Below are positions 16,071 to 23,769 of a stretch of DNA of 64,000 nucleotides, in pieces (position 1 is the stretch's first letter; each line of letters starts with the position of its first letter). The DNA is taken from the NCBI GenBank assembly GCA_001442985.1, contig LDYB01000012.1, positions 31,139-95,138 of the forward strand, given 5' to 3'. The DNA is from Armatimonadetes bacterium DC. Its GTDB lineage: Bacteria > Armatimonadota > Fimbriimonadia > Fimbriimonadales > GBS-DC. The notes beneath the pieces were generated by a model that had not been told where the DNA came from, ran no database searches, and was given only the letters and a program-made list of their open reading frames with translations. The position numbers and the translations under genes are program-made.

Positions 16071-17486
16071 TCACGCACGCTCTAACGGAAAGGCATGCTC
16101 CTCCCACGCGAGGATGCCGCCCGTGAGGTTATACAGGTTCTGGTAGCCATGCGCCATCAGGGCGCTGATGGCGGTGCTGGAACGGTCGCCGCCGAGGCAG
16201 TGGACAATCACGGGGCGATCTTTGGGGATGGCGTCCTTGCGCTGGAGGATGCGCCCCGCATGGATGTGAAGCGCGTTCGGGATATGCCCTTCCCGATATT
16301 CGCCCAGCCCGCGCACATCCACCACGAGCGCCTCGCCGTTTTTCCACATCTCGTGGGCACGCTCGGCGGTAATTTGGGGCACCGTTTCCAGCTCAGAAGG
16401 CGCGTAGCCTTCCAGCGACGGGATATAGCCCACGATGGAATCCAGCCCGACCCGAATCAGCTGCCGCACGAGGGTCTCTATCTGTTCGGGCGCTGCCAGC
16501 AACACGATGGGCTTATTGTAGTCAAGGAGCCAGCCTGCCCATGTGGAGAACCACTTCCCTGCGGGGATATTGATGGCGCCCTTGATGTGTCCGCCTGCGA
16601 AGGCGAACTTGTCGCGTGTATCCACCAGCTGGGCGCCCTCTGCCATCGCTCGCTGGAAGGCTTCAGGGGTCAGCAGGGGCGGCTGCGGGAGCGAGCCGAG
16701 AATGGGCATGCCGTCGCGATTGAGGCGCTTCATGACTGCAAAGTAGGTGGGCGCTTCGGGCTGGTCTGCCAGCAGTTCTCGCACGAACGCCTCCTCGTTA
16801 TAGGCGGTAACGGACTTCGCCCACCATGCGTGGCGCTTCTCGTAGCCCAGCGTGGTGGCAGGGAGCGCCCCCAGCGCCTTGCCACACGCCGAACCTGCCC
16901 CGTGCCCAGGCCAGATCTGCAGGTAGTCGGGTTGTTCAAGAAACCGCACGAGGCTCTTATAAAGGGCGCGCGCCCCTGGCTCGGCAGTCCCCTGAATGCC
17001 TGCCGCTTCTTCCAGCAGGTCCGAGCGTCCCAGGTCGCCCACAAAAATAAAGTCGCCCGTGATGGCGATAACGGGGTCGGAAAGATCGGATGAATCGTAC
17101 AGGAGGAAGGTGATGTGTTCTGGGGTATGTCCGGGGGTATGCACGGCGCGCACGCGGATATTGCCGATGTGCCACTCATCGCCATCTTTGAGTAGTTTCA
17201 CGGAGAAGCCCTCCAGCCCCCGATATTTCCAGTTCTCGTCGCCCTCATCGGAGAGGTAAAGTGTGGCGCCTGTCGCATGCGCCAGCTCGCGCGCACCCGA
17301 CAGAAAGTCGGCGTGAATATGGGTCTCGCCGACCGCCACAATCTTGAGGCGCGTCTGTTGAGCCAGATTCAGGTAAACATCGATATCGCGGCGTGGGTCA
17401 ATCACCATCGCTTCGCCCGTTGCGGGGCACCCGAAAAAGTAGGACGCCTGTGCCAGACCCTCTTCGTAAATCTGCCGAAAAATCAT
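16071..17486 (-). CDS. cstB: CstB-like persulfide dioxygenase with two rhodanese domains
   Basis: The N-terminal half (about residues 1-235) is a metallo-beta-lactamase fold with a THIHADF metal motif (His56, His58, Asp60), HTPGHTPEH at about 115 and a PGHG motif near 198. Two rhodanese domains follow. The first (about 265-365) lacks the catalytic Cys, reading VLLAAPEQ where it would sit. The second (about 375-470) keeps VIVHCLGGDRSST. This layout matches CstB of staphylococci, which oxidises persulfides to sulfite and forms thiosulfate. It lies just downstream of the sulfide:quinone oxidoreductase gene. The start has AAGGAGGTGC upstream. The substrate persulfide is inferred. Confidence 0.88.
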   Translation of the reverse strand: MIFRQIYEEGLAQASYFFGCPATGEAMVIDPRRDIDVYLNLAQQTRLKIVAVGETHIHADFLSGARELAHATGATLYLSDEGDENWKYRGLEGFSVKLLKDGDEWHIGNIRVRAVHTPGHTPEHITFLLYDSSDLSDPVIAITGDFIFVGDLGRSDLLEEAAGIQGTAEPGARALYKSLVRFLEQPDYLQIWPGHGAGSACGKALGALPATTLGYEKRHAWWAKSVTAYNEEAFVRELLADQPEAPTYFAVMKRLNRDGMPILGSLPQPPLLTPEAFQRAMAEGAQLVDTRDKFAFAGGHIKGAINIPAGKWFSTWAGWLLDYNKPIVLLAAPEQIETLVRQLIRVGLDSIVGYIPSLEGYAPSELETVPQITAERAHEMWKNGEALVVDVRGLGEYREGHIPNALHIHAGRILQRKDAIPKDRPVIVHCLGGDRSSTAISALMAHGYQNLYNLTGGILAWEEHAFPLERA

Positions 17487-17514
17487 CGTTGCACCTCCTT
17501 AGTGAGCTTTGAAA

Positions 17515-17545
17515 GAAGGGGCAAAGAAGCGCTTCTTGCCCCTTC
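17515..17545. terminator. strong palindrome between sqr and cstB, attenuator candidate
   Basis: GAAGGGGCAAAGAAGC is followed directly by GCTTCTTGCCCCTTC, a near-perfect 15-bp palindrome with one bulged base. On the minus strand it lies 29 nt before the cstB start and only 10 nt after the sqr stop. A short T-run (TTTC) follows it. It may cause partial termination or protect the sqr mRNA end, lowering cstB relative to sqr. Confidence 0.5.
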
Positions 17546-17555
17546 CTTGAAAAGT

Positions 17556-18812
17556 TTACGCCAGCCCTCGCAACATCAGGTTCCAGTACATAAAGGGCAG
17601 CCCGTACTTCTTGAGGAGCCACATATCGTAGCGCTCCTTGCAGGTGTTGATAAGCGGCAGGCTGGGCGTGGGTTTATAATCGTAGTCGAACTCAGCCAGC
17701 ACCATCCGCCCGTAAGCCGTTACGAGCGGGCACGAGGTGTAGCCGTTATAGTGCTTGTCCGGCTCTTTGCCTGCCATTACTTTGAGCAGGTTATTCACGA
17801 CGACGGGCGCCTGCTTGCGCACGGCGGCGCCAGTGCGCGAGGTGGGCAACCCCGCGGCGTCGCCCAGTGCGAACACATTCGGATATTCAGGGCTTTGCAA
17901 GGTGTGGATATCGACATTAATGAAGCCCACCATCGCCCCGTCCCGATGCGCCAGCGGCGATTGACGAATGAACTCCGGCGCCCGCTGAGGGGGACCAATA
18001 TGGAGCATGTCGAACGGAATTGTCCGCGTCTCGCCAGGCTTGTCTTTGAGGGCAAAGGTGGCTTCTTTGCGCACGGGGTCTACGGCAATCAGCTCGTGCT
18101 TGGTCAGCACTTCGATATTGTAGCGCTGGCAGACCCCTTCCAGCACCTTACAAAACTCTGGCACTCCGAAGAGCAAACCGCCAGCCGTCGCATAGATGAC
18201 TTTCACCGGGCGCTTATGGCGGCGGAAGTAATCGGCTGCCATATAGGCGATTTTCTGGGGCGCGCCTGCGCACTTGAGGGTATAGCCCGGCTCTGCCGTA
18301 TTCGGCATCGTGAACAGGGCGATGCCCTCGTGCGTTTGCTGGATAAACTCAAAGGTTCTGGGAGCCAGTTCGTACTCGTAGTTCGTGGAAACGCCGTTGC
18401 GTCCGAGCGCTTCGCGCGCGCCTTCAATCTTGTCCCAGTCTGAAACGATGCCCGGAGCAACAATCAAAAAGTCATAGCGCACGCGCGTACCGTTGCGGGT
18501 ACATACCACTTGTTGCACGGGGTCAATCTCGACGGCGTAGTCCTGAACCCAGCGCATGCCTTTGGGGATGTAGCGTGCTTCGTCGCGCACACTCTGCTCT
18601 GCACGCGCAACGCCTGCGCCCACGAGCGTCCAGAGCGGCTGGTAGTAGTGCTTCGACGAAGGTTCAATAATCGCCACATCGCGAATACCCTTACGCGCCA
18701 GTTGAGCGGCTACCGTAATCCCTGCGGTGCCGCCACCCACAATCACGATTCGATGATGCACCGTCTCACGCGCCTTACCCGGCGCAATCTCCACACCTGT
18801 GTAGGACATCAT
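17556..18812 (-). CDS. sqr: sulfide:quinone oxidoreductase, type II-like
   Basis: SQR oxidises sulfide to polysulfide or a thiol-bound persulfide and passes electrons to the quinone pool through FAD. The protein (418 aa) has the FAD Rossmann motif VGGGTAG (residues 25-31), the ATG-type motif VFALGDAAG near 313-321 and two conserved cysteines: Cys181 in LKCAGAPQKIAYMA and Cys361 in YTSCPLVTAYG. This Cys pair matches the redox-active pair of the type II family. The cstB-like gene follows on the same strand. Two tandem ATGs (18812 and 18809) are both possible starts, with GAGG directly before the first. The pseudopilin gene that precedes it on the minus strand ends 126 nt upstream. Confidence 0.92.
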   Translation of the reverse strand: MMSYTGVEIAPGKARETVHHRIVIVGGGTAGITVAAQLARKGIRDVAIIEPSSKHYYQPLWTLVGAGVARAEQSVRDEARYIPKGMRWVQDYAVEIDPVQQVVCTRNGTRVRYDFLIVAPGIVSDWDKIEGAREALGRNGVSTNYEYELAPRTFEFIQQTHEGIALFTMPNTAEPGYTLKCAGAPQKIAYMAADYFRRHKRPVKVIYATAGGLLFGVPEFCKVLEGVCQRYNIEVLTKHELIAVDPVRKEATFALKDKPGETRTIPFDMLHIGPPQRAPEFIRQSPLAHRDGAMVGFINVDIHTLQSPEYPNVFALGDAAGLPTSRTGAAVRKQAPVVVNNLLKVMAGKEPDKHYNGYTSCPLVTAYGRMVLAEFDYDYKPTPSLPLINTCKERYDMWLLKKYGLPFMYWNLMLRGLA

Positions 18813-18938
18813 CCTCTATCACCACCCTGTGAGGGAGTTCATGATATTTTAGAGGCGTCAAGGAGAGCAAAGGATTCATCGTTTCGAGAAAAATCCGGGG
18901 AATTGGACGCTTTCAGAGGGCAAATTCCGTTCGCGCGC

Positions 18939-19544
18939 CTATTGATACCGCTCTGGGGTGAACTGTTCGGGCGGGGTCTCGGCGCGGAGTTTGCGCACCG
19001 AGCCGCCCAGCGTCAGAATCAGCACCCACCCCCGCGCGTTGGCAATACGGTCGGTTTGCCATGTCGGGTGAAACACCCGCGCCCAGTGCCAGTGGCATTC
19101 CGAGAGCGGGGTCAAATCGCCCCACTTACCCTCGCCGTAGGGCGGTCCTGCCTGCCACCAGCCCAGCTGGCGGGCAATCGCCCAGTTGGGCACATAGGTG
19201 TAGCTCACTCCACTGGGGAGATAAAAGTTGCCTTCCAGTCGTAGCGCGTCGCCAAGGGTATCCTCCACCTGATGCTGACCTTCTAACGGGTCTACGGGGC
19301 AGATAAACACGCGCCCTTCCCGCACATAGGGGTAGATTTTGGAGAGATAGGGCGGCAGCTCGTCGTAATCATCACGATACATGCGCACCGCCAGCCCAAT
19401 CTGGCGCAGGTTGGAAATGCACACCGTGCGCTGCCCTGCCCGCCGCGCCAGCGTGTACACTGGAAGCAGAATTGCCATCAGCAGGGCAATTATCGCAATA
19501 ACCACCAGCAGCTCTGTGAGCGTGAACCCGCGCCTGTAGTGCAT
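18939..19544 (-). CDS. DUF1559-like prepilin-type pseudopilin
   Basis: The protein (about 201 aa) opens [26 protein letters not shown], a class III leader with cleavage after Gly6 and Glu at mature position 5. The next block, [25 protein letters not shown], is the type found in the many pseudopilins of Armatimonadota and Planctomycetes. A CPVD segment lies in the centre, with an aromatic-rich second half. It differs from the GspG-like gene at 10968. The start is ATG 19544 with AAGAG upstream; GTG 19547 is one codon earlier. It follows pth by 27 nt. The role may be surface display or uptake, not proven. Confidence 0.85.
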   Translation of the reverse strand: MHYRRGFTLTELLVVIAIIALLMAILLPVYTLARRAGQRTVCISNLRQIGLAVRMYRDDYDELPPYLSKIYPYVREGRVFICPVDPLEGQHQVEDTLGDALRLEGNFYLPSGVSYTYVPNWAIARQLGWWQAGPPYGEGKWGDLTPLSECHWHWARVFHPTWQTDRIANARGWVLILTLGGSVRKLRAETPPEQFTPERYQ

Positions 19545-19571
19545 CACTCTTTTAGACGAACGAAGCGCGAA

Positions 19572-20171
19572 TTAGTTTGCAGGGGGTGATTCCAGCGAGT
19601 AGGCTTTGTTGAATCGCGCCATCACCTTCTCTACCGGCTCGGTCAGCCACGCCTCGCACGCATCGGCTGCCACCTCCAGCAGGTGGCGCATCAGGGGCTT
19701 CTCATGCTCTTCAAACGGCGACAGCACGAAATCTGCCATGTCGGTTTCAGGCGGCAGGGGACCGATGCCGATACGCAGTCGGGGGAACTGTTCCGTCTGA
19801 ATCGCCTGAATGATGGAGCGCATGCCGTTGTGTCCGCCTGCAGAGCCAGAGGGGCGCATGCGCAGGGTTCCCAGTGGCAGCGCGAGGTCGTCGTACACCA
19901 CCAGCATCTGTTCGGGTTTCAGGGAGTACGCCTTCAACAGGGCGCGCACCGCCTCCCCAGAGCGGTTCATGTAGGTCATCGGCTGTGCCAGCACCACAGG
20001 GACGCCGTGAATCACGCCTGTGCCCAATCGGGAGTGGTGGCGATGAGACTTGAGAGGAATCGCGTGGCGTTTCGCCAGCAACGACACCACCCAGAAGCCC
20101 ACATTGTGGCGCGTGCCTGCGTATTCCTCGCCGGGGTTGCCCAGCCCCACGATCAGTCGCTCCACCTGCAT
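19572..20171 (-). CDS. pth: peptidyl-tRNA hydrolase
   Basis: Pth cleaves peptidyl-tRNA released from ribosomes. The 199-aa protein has the conserved N-terminal block GLGNPGEEYAGTRHNVGF with the catalytic His in TRHN (His22), the QPMTYMNRSGEAV segment, and VYDDLALPLG with the catalytic Asp in the DDL motif. GSAGGHNG forms the tRNA-binding loop. It is 3 nt after namZ, in the same operon. No other translation gene is adjacent, so the pairing probably reflects operon drift. Confidence 0.96.
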   Translation of the reverse strand: MQVERLIVGLGNPGEEYAGTRHNVGFWVVSLLAKRHAIPLKSHRHHSRLGTGVIHGVPVVLAQPMTYMNRSGEAVRALLKAYSLKPEQMLVVYDDLALPLGTLRMRPSGSAGGHNGMRSIIQAIQTEQFPRLRIGIGPLPPETDMADFVLSPFEEHEKPLMRHLLEVAADACEAWLTEPVEKVMARFNKAYSLESPPAN

Positions 20172-20174
20172 GGC

Positions 20175-21296
20175 TTATGCGTAAAGCAAAAACGGTTCGC
20201 GGCGAATCAGGAACGCCCTCACATCGCGCTCCATGCGTTGCAGGATGCGTTCGGGTTCCGCGCCGTCCATCAGCATGGTATGCACCTCGCGGTTTGCCAG
20301 TAGCCCCAGCGCCTTATGCGCCTCCCAGTGCTGGGGATAGAGCTTGCGCAGGGCGTAGCCCAGCCCCACGCCCAGCGAAACGGGTTTCAGTCGTGCGCGG
20401 TCGGTGATGACAATCGCCACACCTTCGCATGCAACCCCTTTGTAAACGCTGGCGGTGGGCGTGAACACAACGGGCACGAACCGCGCGCCTGCCGAGGTGG
20501 GCAGCTCGTTCAGCATGCCCGCTAAGGTGCGCCCGTTAATCCACGGCGCGCCCACAATCTCAAAAGGCGTATCGGTTCCGCGCCCGACAGAGAGGTTCGT
20601 GCCTTCCCACAGCCCGACGCCCGGGTACAGCAACGCCTGCTGGAGCCGACGCATGTTGGGCGAGGGGTTGACCCAGTAGAGTCCGCACTCGTCGAGCCAC
20701 ATCGCGCGGCGCCAGCCTTCGCAGGGGATGACGGTCAACTCCACCTTCAGGTTGCGCTCCGCCTGAAACAGTTTCGCCAGCTCTCCTACGGTCATCCCGT
20801 GCCGCAGGGGGAGGGTGTGATAAGCTGTGAAGCTGAGGCGGTCGGCGTCCGCCAGCGCGCCCTCCACATCCACGCCATTAATAGGGTTCACCCGATCCAG
20901 CACATAGAACGGGATGCCCGCTTCGGCGCAGGCTTCCATCGCCAGCCCCATCGTGGAGATGTAGGTGTAGAAGCGCGTGCCGATGTCCTGAATATCAAAC
21001 ACGAGGGCGTCCAGCGCGGCAAGCTGCGCCTGCGTGGGTTTTTTGCGCTCGCCGTAGAGGCTGTAGATGGGCAACCCGGTGCGCTCGTCCACACTGTCGG
21101 GCACGGTTTCGTCCAGCTGACCCCGAATGCCATGTTCGGGGCTAAACAGCGCCACGAGCCGATACCCCGCCTCGCGCAGGGCGTCTATCGTGGGCTTCAG
21201 GTCGGCGGTAAGACCCGTGTGGTTGGTAATCAGCCCAATTCGCTCGCCGAGGGGCGGTCGGGTACGCAAAAGCCTATCGATGCCGTTGAGAACCAT
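20175..21296 (-). CDS. namZ: DUF1343 exo-beta-N-acetylmuramidase (NamZ-like)
   Basis: NamZ enzymes remove terminal MurNAc from muropeptides in cell-wall recycling. The 373-aa product shows family blocks: IGLITNHTGLT (residues 20-30), LFSPEHGIRGQLD (about 50-62), FDIQDIGTRFYTYISTMG and VLDRVNPING, and an ENT-type block reading PGVGLWEGTNLSVGRGTD. The Glu in PEHG and the nearby acidic residues are conserved in the family. The start is ATG 21296, 4 nt after the stop of the Fic-like gene; an ATG 27 nt earlier would overlap that gene. It is third from last in a minus-strand operon ending with pth and a pseudopilin. Confidence 0.92.
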   Translation of the reverse strand: MVLNGIDRLLRTRPPLGERIGLITNHTGLTADLKPTIDALREAGYRLVALFSPEHGIRGQLDETVPDSVDERTGLPIYSLYGERKKPTQAQLAALDALVFDIQDIGTRFYTYISTMGLAMEACAEAGIPFYVLDRVNPINGVDVEGALADADRLSFTAYHTLPLRHGMTVGELAKLFQAERNLKVELTVIPCEGWRRAMWLDECGLYWVNPSPNMRRLQQALLYPGVGLWEGTNLSVGRGTDTPFEIVGAPWINGRTLAGMLNELPTSAGARFVPVVFTPTASVYKGVACEGVAIVITDRARLKPVSLGVGLGYALRKLYPQHWEAHKALGLLANREVHTMLMDGAEPERILQRMERDVRAFLIRREPFLLYA

Positions 21297-21300
21297 CGTC

Positions 21301-22503
21301 TTATACCGGAAGCGGCGTCTCATGTTCCATCAGGGTGTGCAGGGCGGGTTCGTAATGCTCTATCAGGTGATGCACATGCTCGCGCAGGGGGATGGGCTGC
21401 TTGCCCGGTTGCGAGGGGTTGACGATTTGCCGAATCGCGTCCAGCGGATGTTTTTTGCGCGCGGCGACGCTGAGCAGCCATTCGCTGGCTTGCTCTACGG
21501 GCAAGTGCGCCTCGTAGCCATTAATCTGCAGCAGGGCGAGGGTGGCAATCAGCGCGGTGGCGTAGTTGCCCTGCGCAAAGGGGCGATATTTCAGGTAGCC
21601 CCACAGGAACCGCGCCGCCTGCAACACCACATCACGGCTCTGGCGGTAGCTATACTGATAGTAAGTCGCCTCTTCCAGCCGCTCGTAGGAATAAGGCTGC
21701 GGGCGTTTCGTGACTTCGGTGTTAATCCAGATGAGGTCTTGCAGGGTCAGGTAGCGCCATTCGGAGCTGGGTCCGGGCACGGGCTGAAGGGCGGTTCGGG
21801 CAGGCGCGGGCAGGTTCGCCAGCGGCACCAGCGCCTGCTGACGGATTGCCGCCTCCACCGCCACCAGTTGGGGCTTGCTCTCCGCCAGAATTGCCTCAAT
21901 CAGGTCGGGATAGGTGAGGGGGCTGGGGTTCTCGGACGCTTCAATGCTTTGCAGTGTCGCGGGGTTTTGCACGAGGCGCGTGAGGTTCTCGGCGTCGCTG
22001 GGGTAGTCTGCGCCGTGCGCTTGCAAAAACGCCAGCGTCAGCACCAGCGCGACACCTGCCTGATCGCCTGCGAAAGGCGACAGGCGCAAAAAGGTTTCAA
22101 GGAGCGTGCTGGCGCGCACGCCCAGCGCCGATTCAGGCGGTACAAGGGGAGACGCCATCAGCGCGCGCTCCAGACGGTCTGCCTGCACATCAGGGCATGC
22201 CTGATAGAAAGTCTCATAGGCGTGTAGAGCGTCGCGTTCCGTGGGGTAGCGATAAAGCACGCCCTGCGCCGACGCGCGTGCAATCGCTTTGGAGTGCGCC
22301 GAAAACACACGCGATATTGCCTCCGCAGGCGACTCGCCCACGAGCGAGGTCTCCACCCCCTGACGAATCTCCGGGGGCAGGTGCGCCCAGCCTTCCAGAA
22401 TCATGCGGAGCGCCAGCCCAGACTGGCGTGTGGAATCATCCAGCGGCTCGGTGTTGAGAATCTGTTCGCGAAGCGCCTCGATAACCCGATTGAGTTCAGC
22501 CAT
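21301..22503 (-). CDS. tandem Fic/Doc-like protein with degenerate catalytic motifs
   Basis: The product (about 400 aa from ATG 22503) appears to hold two Fic/Doc-type helical folds. The second (about residues 255-370) begins YLTLQDLIWINTEV, resembling the Doc N terminus, and has KYRPFAQGNYATALIATLALLQINGYEA where an active enzyme would have H-P-F-x-D/E-G-N-K/G-R. Here the His becomes Arg, the acidic residue becomes Gln, and Lys-Arg become Tyr-Ala. The first (about residues 60-190) reads RLSPFAGDQAGVALVLTLAFLQAHG, also lacking His, Asn and Arg. It cannot be a standard AMP- or phosphotransferase. It overlaps the upstream gene by 8 bp. An earlier in-frame ATG at 22722 is unlikely because its 73 extra residues are low-complexity. 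Confidence 0.6.
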   Translation of the reverse strand: MAELNRVIEALREQILNTEPLDDSTRQSGLALRMILEGWAHLPPEIRQGVETSLVGESPAEAISRVFSAHSKAIARASAQGVLYRYPTERDALHAYETFYQACPDVQADRLERALMASPLVPPESALGVRASTLLETFLRLSPFAGDQAGVALVLTLAFLQAHGADYPSDAENLTRLVQNPATLQSIEASENPSPLTYPDLIEAILAESKPQLVAVEAAIRQQALVPLANLPAPARTALQPVPGPSSEWRYLTLQDLIWINTEVTKRPQPYSYERLEEATYYQYSYRQSRDVVLQAARFLWGYLKYRPFAQGNYATALIATLALLQINGYEAHLPVEQASEWLLSVAARKKHPLDAIRQIVNPSQPGKQPIPLREHVHHLIEHYEPALHTLMEHETPLPV

Positions 22504-23008
22504 CCGTGCCTCCGTGCTGGGTGGAATTGTACCCGAAGCCTGCTTGCTGAAGCGTGCCAATCTTAGGGAGCGTGCCTGCGTGTGGTAGCGCCTCTTTGAC
22601 CGTGTAAAGCGGTGTGCGAGTGGCGGCGGCTTCGGGCAGGGGCAGTTCGTCGTCGCTCCACTCGGAGCGATAGGTCGCATAGCCCTGTGCAGGAACTCCC
22701 TCGACCCACAGCCACAACTCAAACCGCCACAAGCGCGTGCCTTCGGGAAAGGCGGGATTATTCAGAGGCTCAAAGCGCGAATCGCGTATCTCGCAGGGGA
22801 TGCGTTTGCCCGCCACATCCCACGCCGAGGCTTTGCGGGGCGTGCGCCCGGGCTTAAGCGGCATCGCCACGCGCAGTACCGCAGGTCCTGTATAAGTTTC
22901 TTCCGAAAAGTTTAACACAATCAGGGCGCGATAGTCGTTTTGCGTGCCCTCAAAGCGCGTGTCCACCTGCTCTGCAAGCGCGTTCAGAATCGCGGCCGCC
23001 TCGTTCAT
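22496..23008 (-). CDS. small beta-rich protein resembling a GH38 mannosidase segment
   Basis: The 170-aa protein is rich in beta strands: ALIVLNFSEETYTGPAVLRVAMPL, then a run with ASAWDVAGKRIPCEIRD, and FELWLWVEGVPAQGYATYR. This layout resembles the middle beta-domain of GH38 alpha-mannosidases, where a N-P-type strand is followed by a sugar-chain-binding sheet. It lacks the catalytic TIM-barrel region, so it would be a fragment or a stand-alone domain. The similarity is by pattern only. It overlaps the cyanophycinase-like gene by ATGA and the Fic-like gene by 8 bp, indicating a retained, translated operon member, not debris. Confidence 0.45.
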   Translation of the reverse strand: MNEAAAILNALAEQVDTRFEGTQNDYRALIVLNFSEETYTGPAVLRVAMPLKPGRTPRKASAWDVAGKRIPCEIRDSRFEPLNNPAFPEGTRLWRFELWLWVEGVPAQGYATYRSEWSDDELPLPEAAATRTPLYTVKEALPHAGTLPKIGTLQQAGFGYNSTQHGGTDG

Positions 23009-23733
23009 GGGAGCCTCCTTCGTTCGCCGGGTAGCAGCACCTGCAGACGGATGGCGTCAGCGCCCAGCAGTTCCTTGTGCTGTCGGGTTTTTCCCTGCAC
23101 CTGCGCCACCACCACCTGCCCTGCCTGCACTTTCAGGGTTCGGTTTTGCACCAGCGCCCATCCGTTCTCGTCGACGCCAATCCCGATAAGGGTTGGGTTT
23201 TCCATCAGAGCGCAGAGCAGGCGCAACAGCCGATGGCGTTTCAGAAAGTGCTGGTCTACAATCGCGTCAGGGAGAAGCCCCAGCGCGGGCGCGAGGGTAC
23301 AGCCCCCTTTTGTGAGGGGTTTCTCGCTCGATTGTTCGCCCGTGGGCATCAGGGCGCCCATGAGCGAGGCGCCTGCGCTTGTGCCGCCCACCACCCCGCC
23401 ACGCTCATAAACCCCACGAATCGCCTGAATCAGCGACTTATGCGAACCCAGCCGTTCCATAAAGCGGTTCTGGTCGCCGCCTGGAATCCATACCGCACGC
23501 GCCTCCTTCAACAGGGGCAGCAGGGCTTCGGGGTCGGCGGTGTCGGGAGCATAGACCTGCTGGGCGCCGTGTTGTCGCAAAAACTCTGCGGAGCGCTCAG
23601 CGCCTTCCCCAATCGCCTGCTGGGTATGCGCCAGCACCACAATCGGCGCGCCCTGTGCAAGGCGTGCGATTGTCTGGGGAATTTCGGGTGGCGTTTCGCC
23701 CCCACCTGCGAGAATGACCGCGCCTTCAGGCAT
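23005..23733 (-). CDS. cyanophycinase-like serine peptidase (S51)
   Basis: Cyanophycinases split the aspartyl-arginine polymer cyanophycin; S51 relatives also cut other acyl-Asp bonds. The 242-aa protein has GGGETPPEIPQTI at the start, WIPGGDQNRF, the nucleophile motif GTSAGASLMG (Ser near residue 120) and DQHFLKRHRLLRLL, a substrate-pocket His/Arg segment typical of the family. No cyanophycin synthetase is nearby, so the true substrate is uncertain. It is the first gene of a six-gene minus-strand operon and is divergent from the deacetylase gene, 36 bp away. Confidence 0.88.
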   Translation of the reverse strand: MPEGAVILAGGGETPPEIPQTIARLAQGAPIVVLAHTQQAIGEGAERSAEFLRQHGAQQVYAPDTADPEALLPLLKEARAVWIPGGDQNRFMERLGSHKSLIQAIRGVYERGGVVGGTSAGASLMGALMPTGEQSSEKPLTKGGCTLAPALGLLPDAIVDQHFLKRHRLLRLLCALMENPTLIGIGVDENGWALVQNRTLKVQAGQVVVAQVQGKTRQHKELLGADAIRLQVLLPGERRRLP

Positions 23734-23756
23734 AAACGGAGTTTACCCTATTCAGG

Positions 23757-23762
23757 TATACT
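23757..23762 (+). promoter_or_regulatory. -10 box of the deacetylase gene, leaderless arrangement
   Basis: TATACT ends 7 nt before the ATG at 23770. No Shine-Dalgarno sequence fits in the gap, so the transcript is probably leaderless. Confidence 0.5.
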
Positions 23763-23769
23763 TGCACCG

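Noticed and set aside
17277..18443. Plus-strand 388-aa frame over the SQR gene
   Set aside because: Antisense shadow of a clear SQR with conserved cysteines and FAD motif.
23077..23769. Upstream extension of the deacetylase frame
   Set aside because: It crosses the S51 peptidase gene on the other strand and the family's first motif appears only after ATG 23770.
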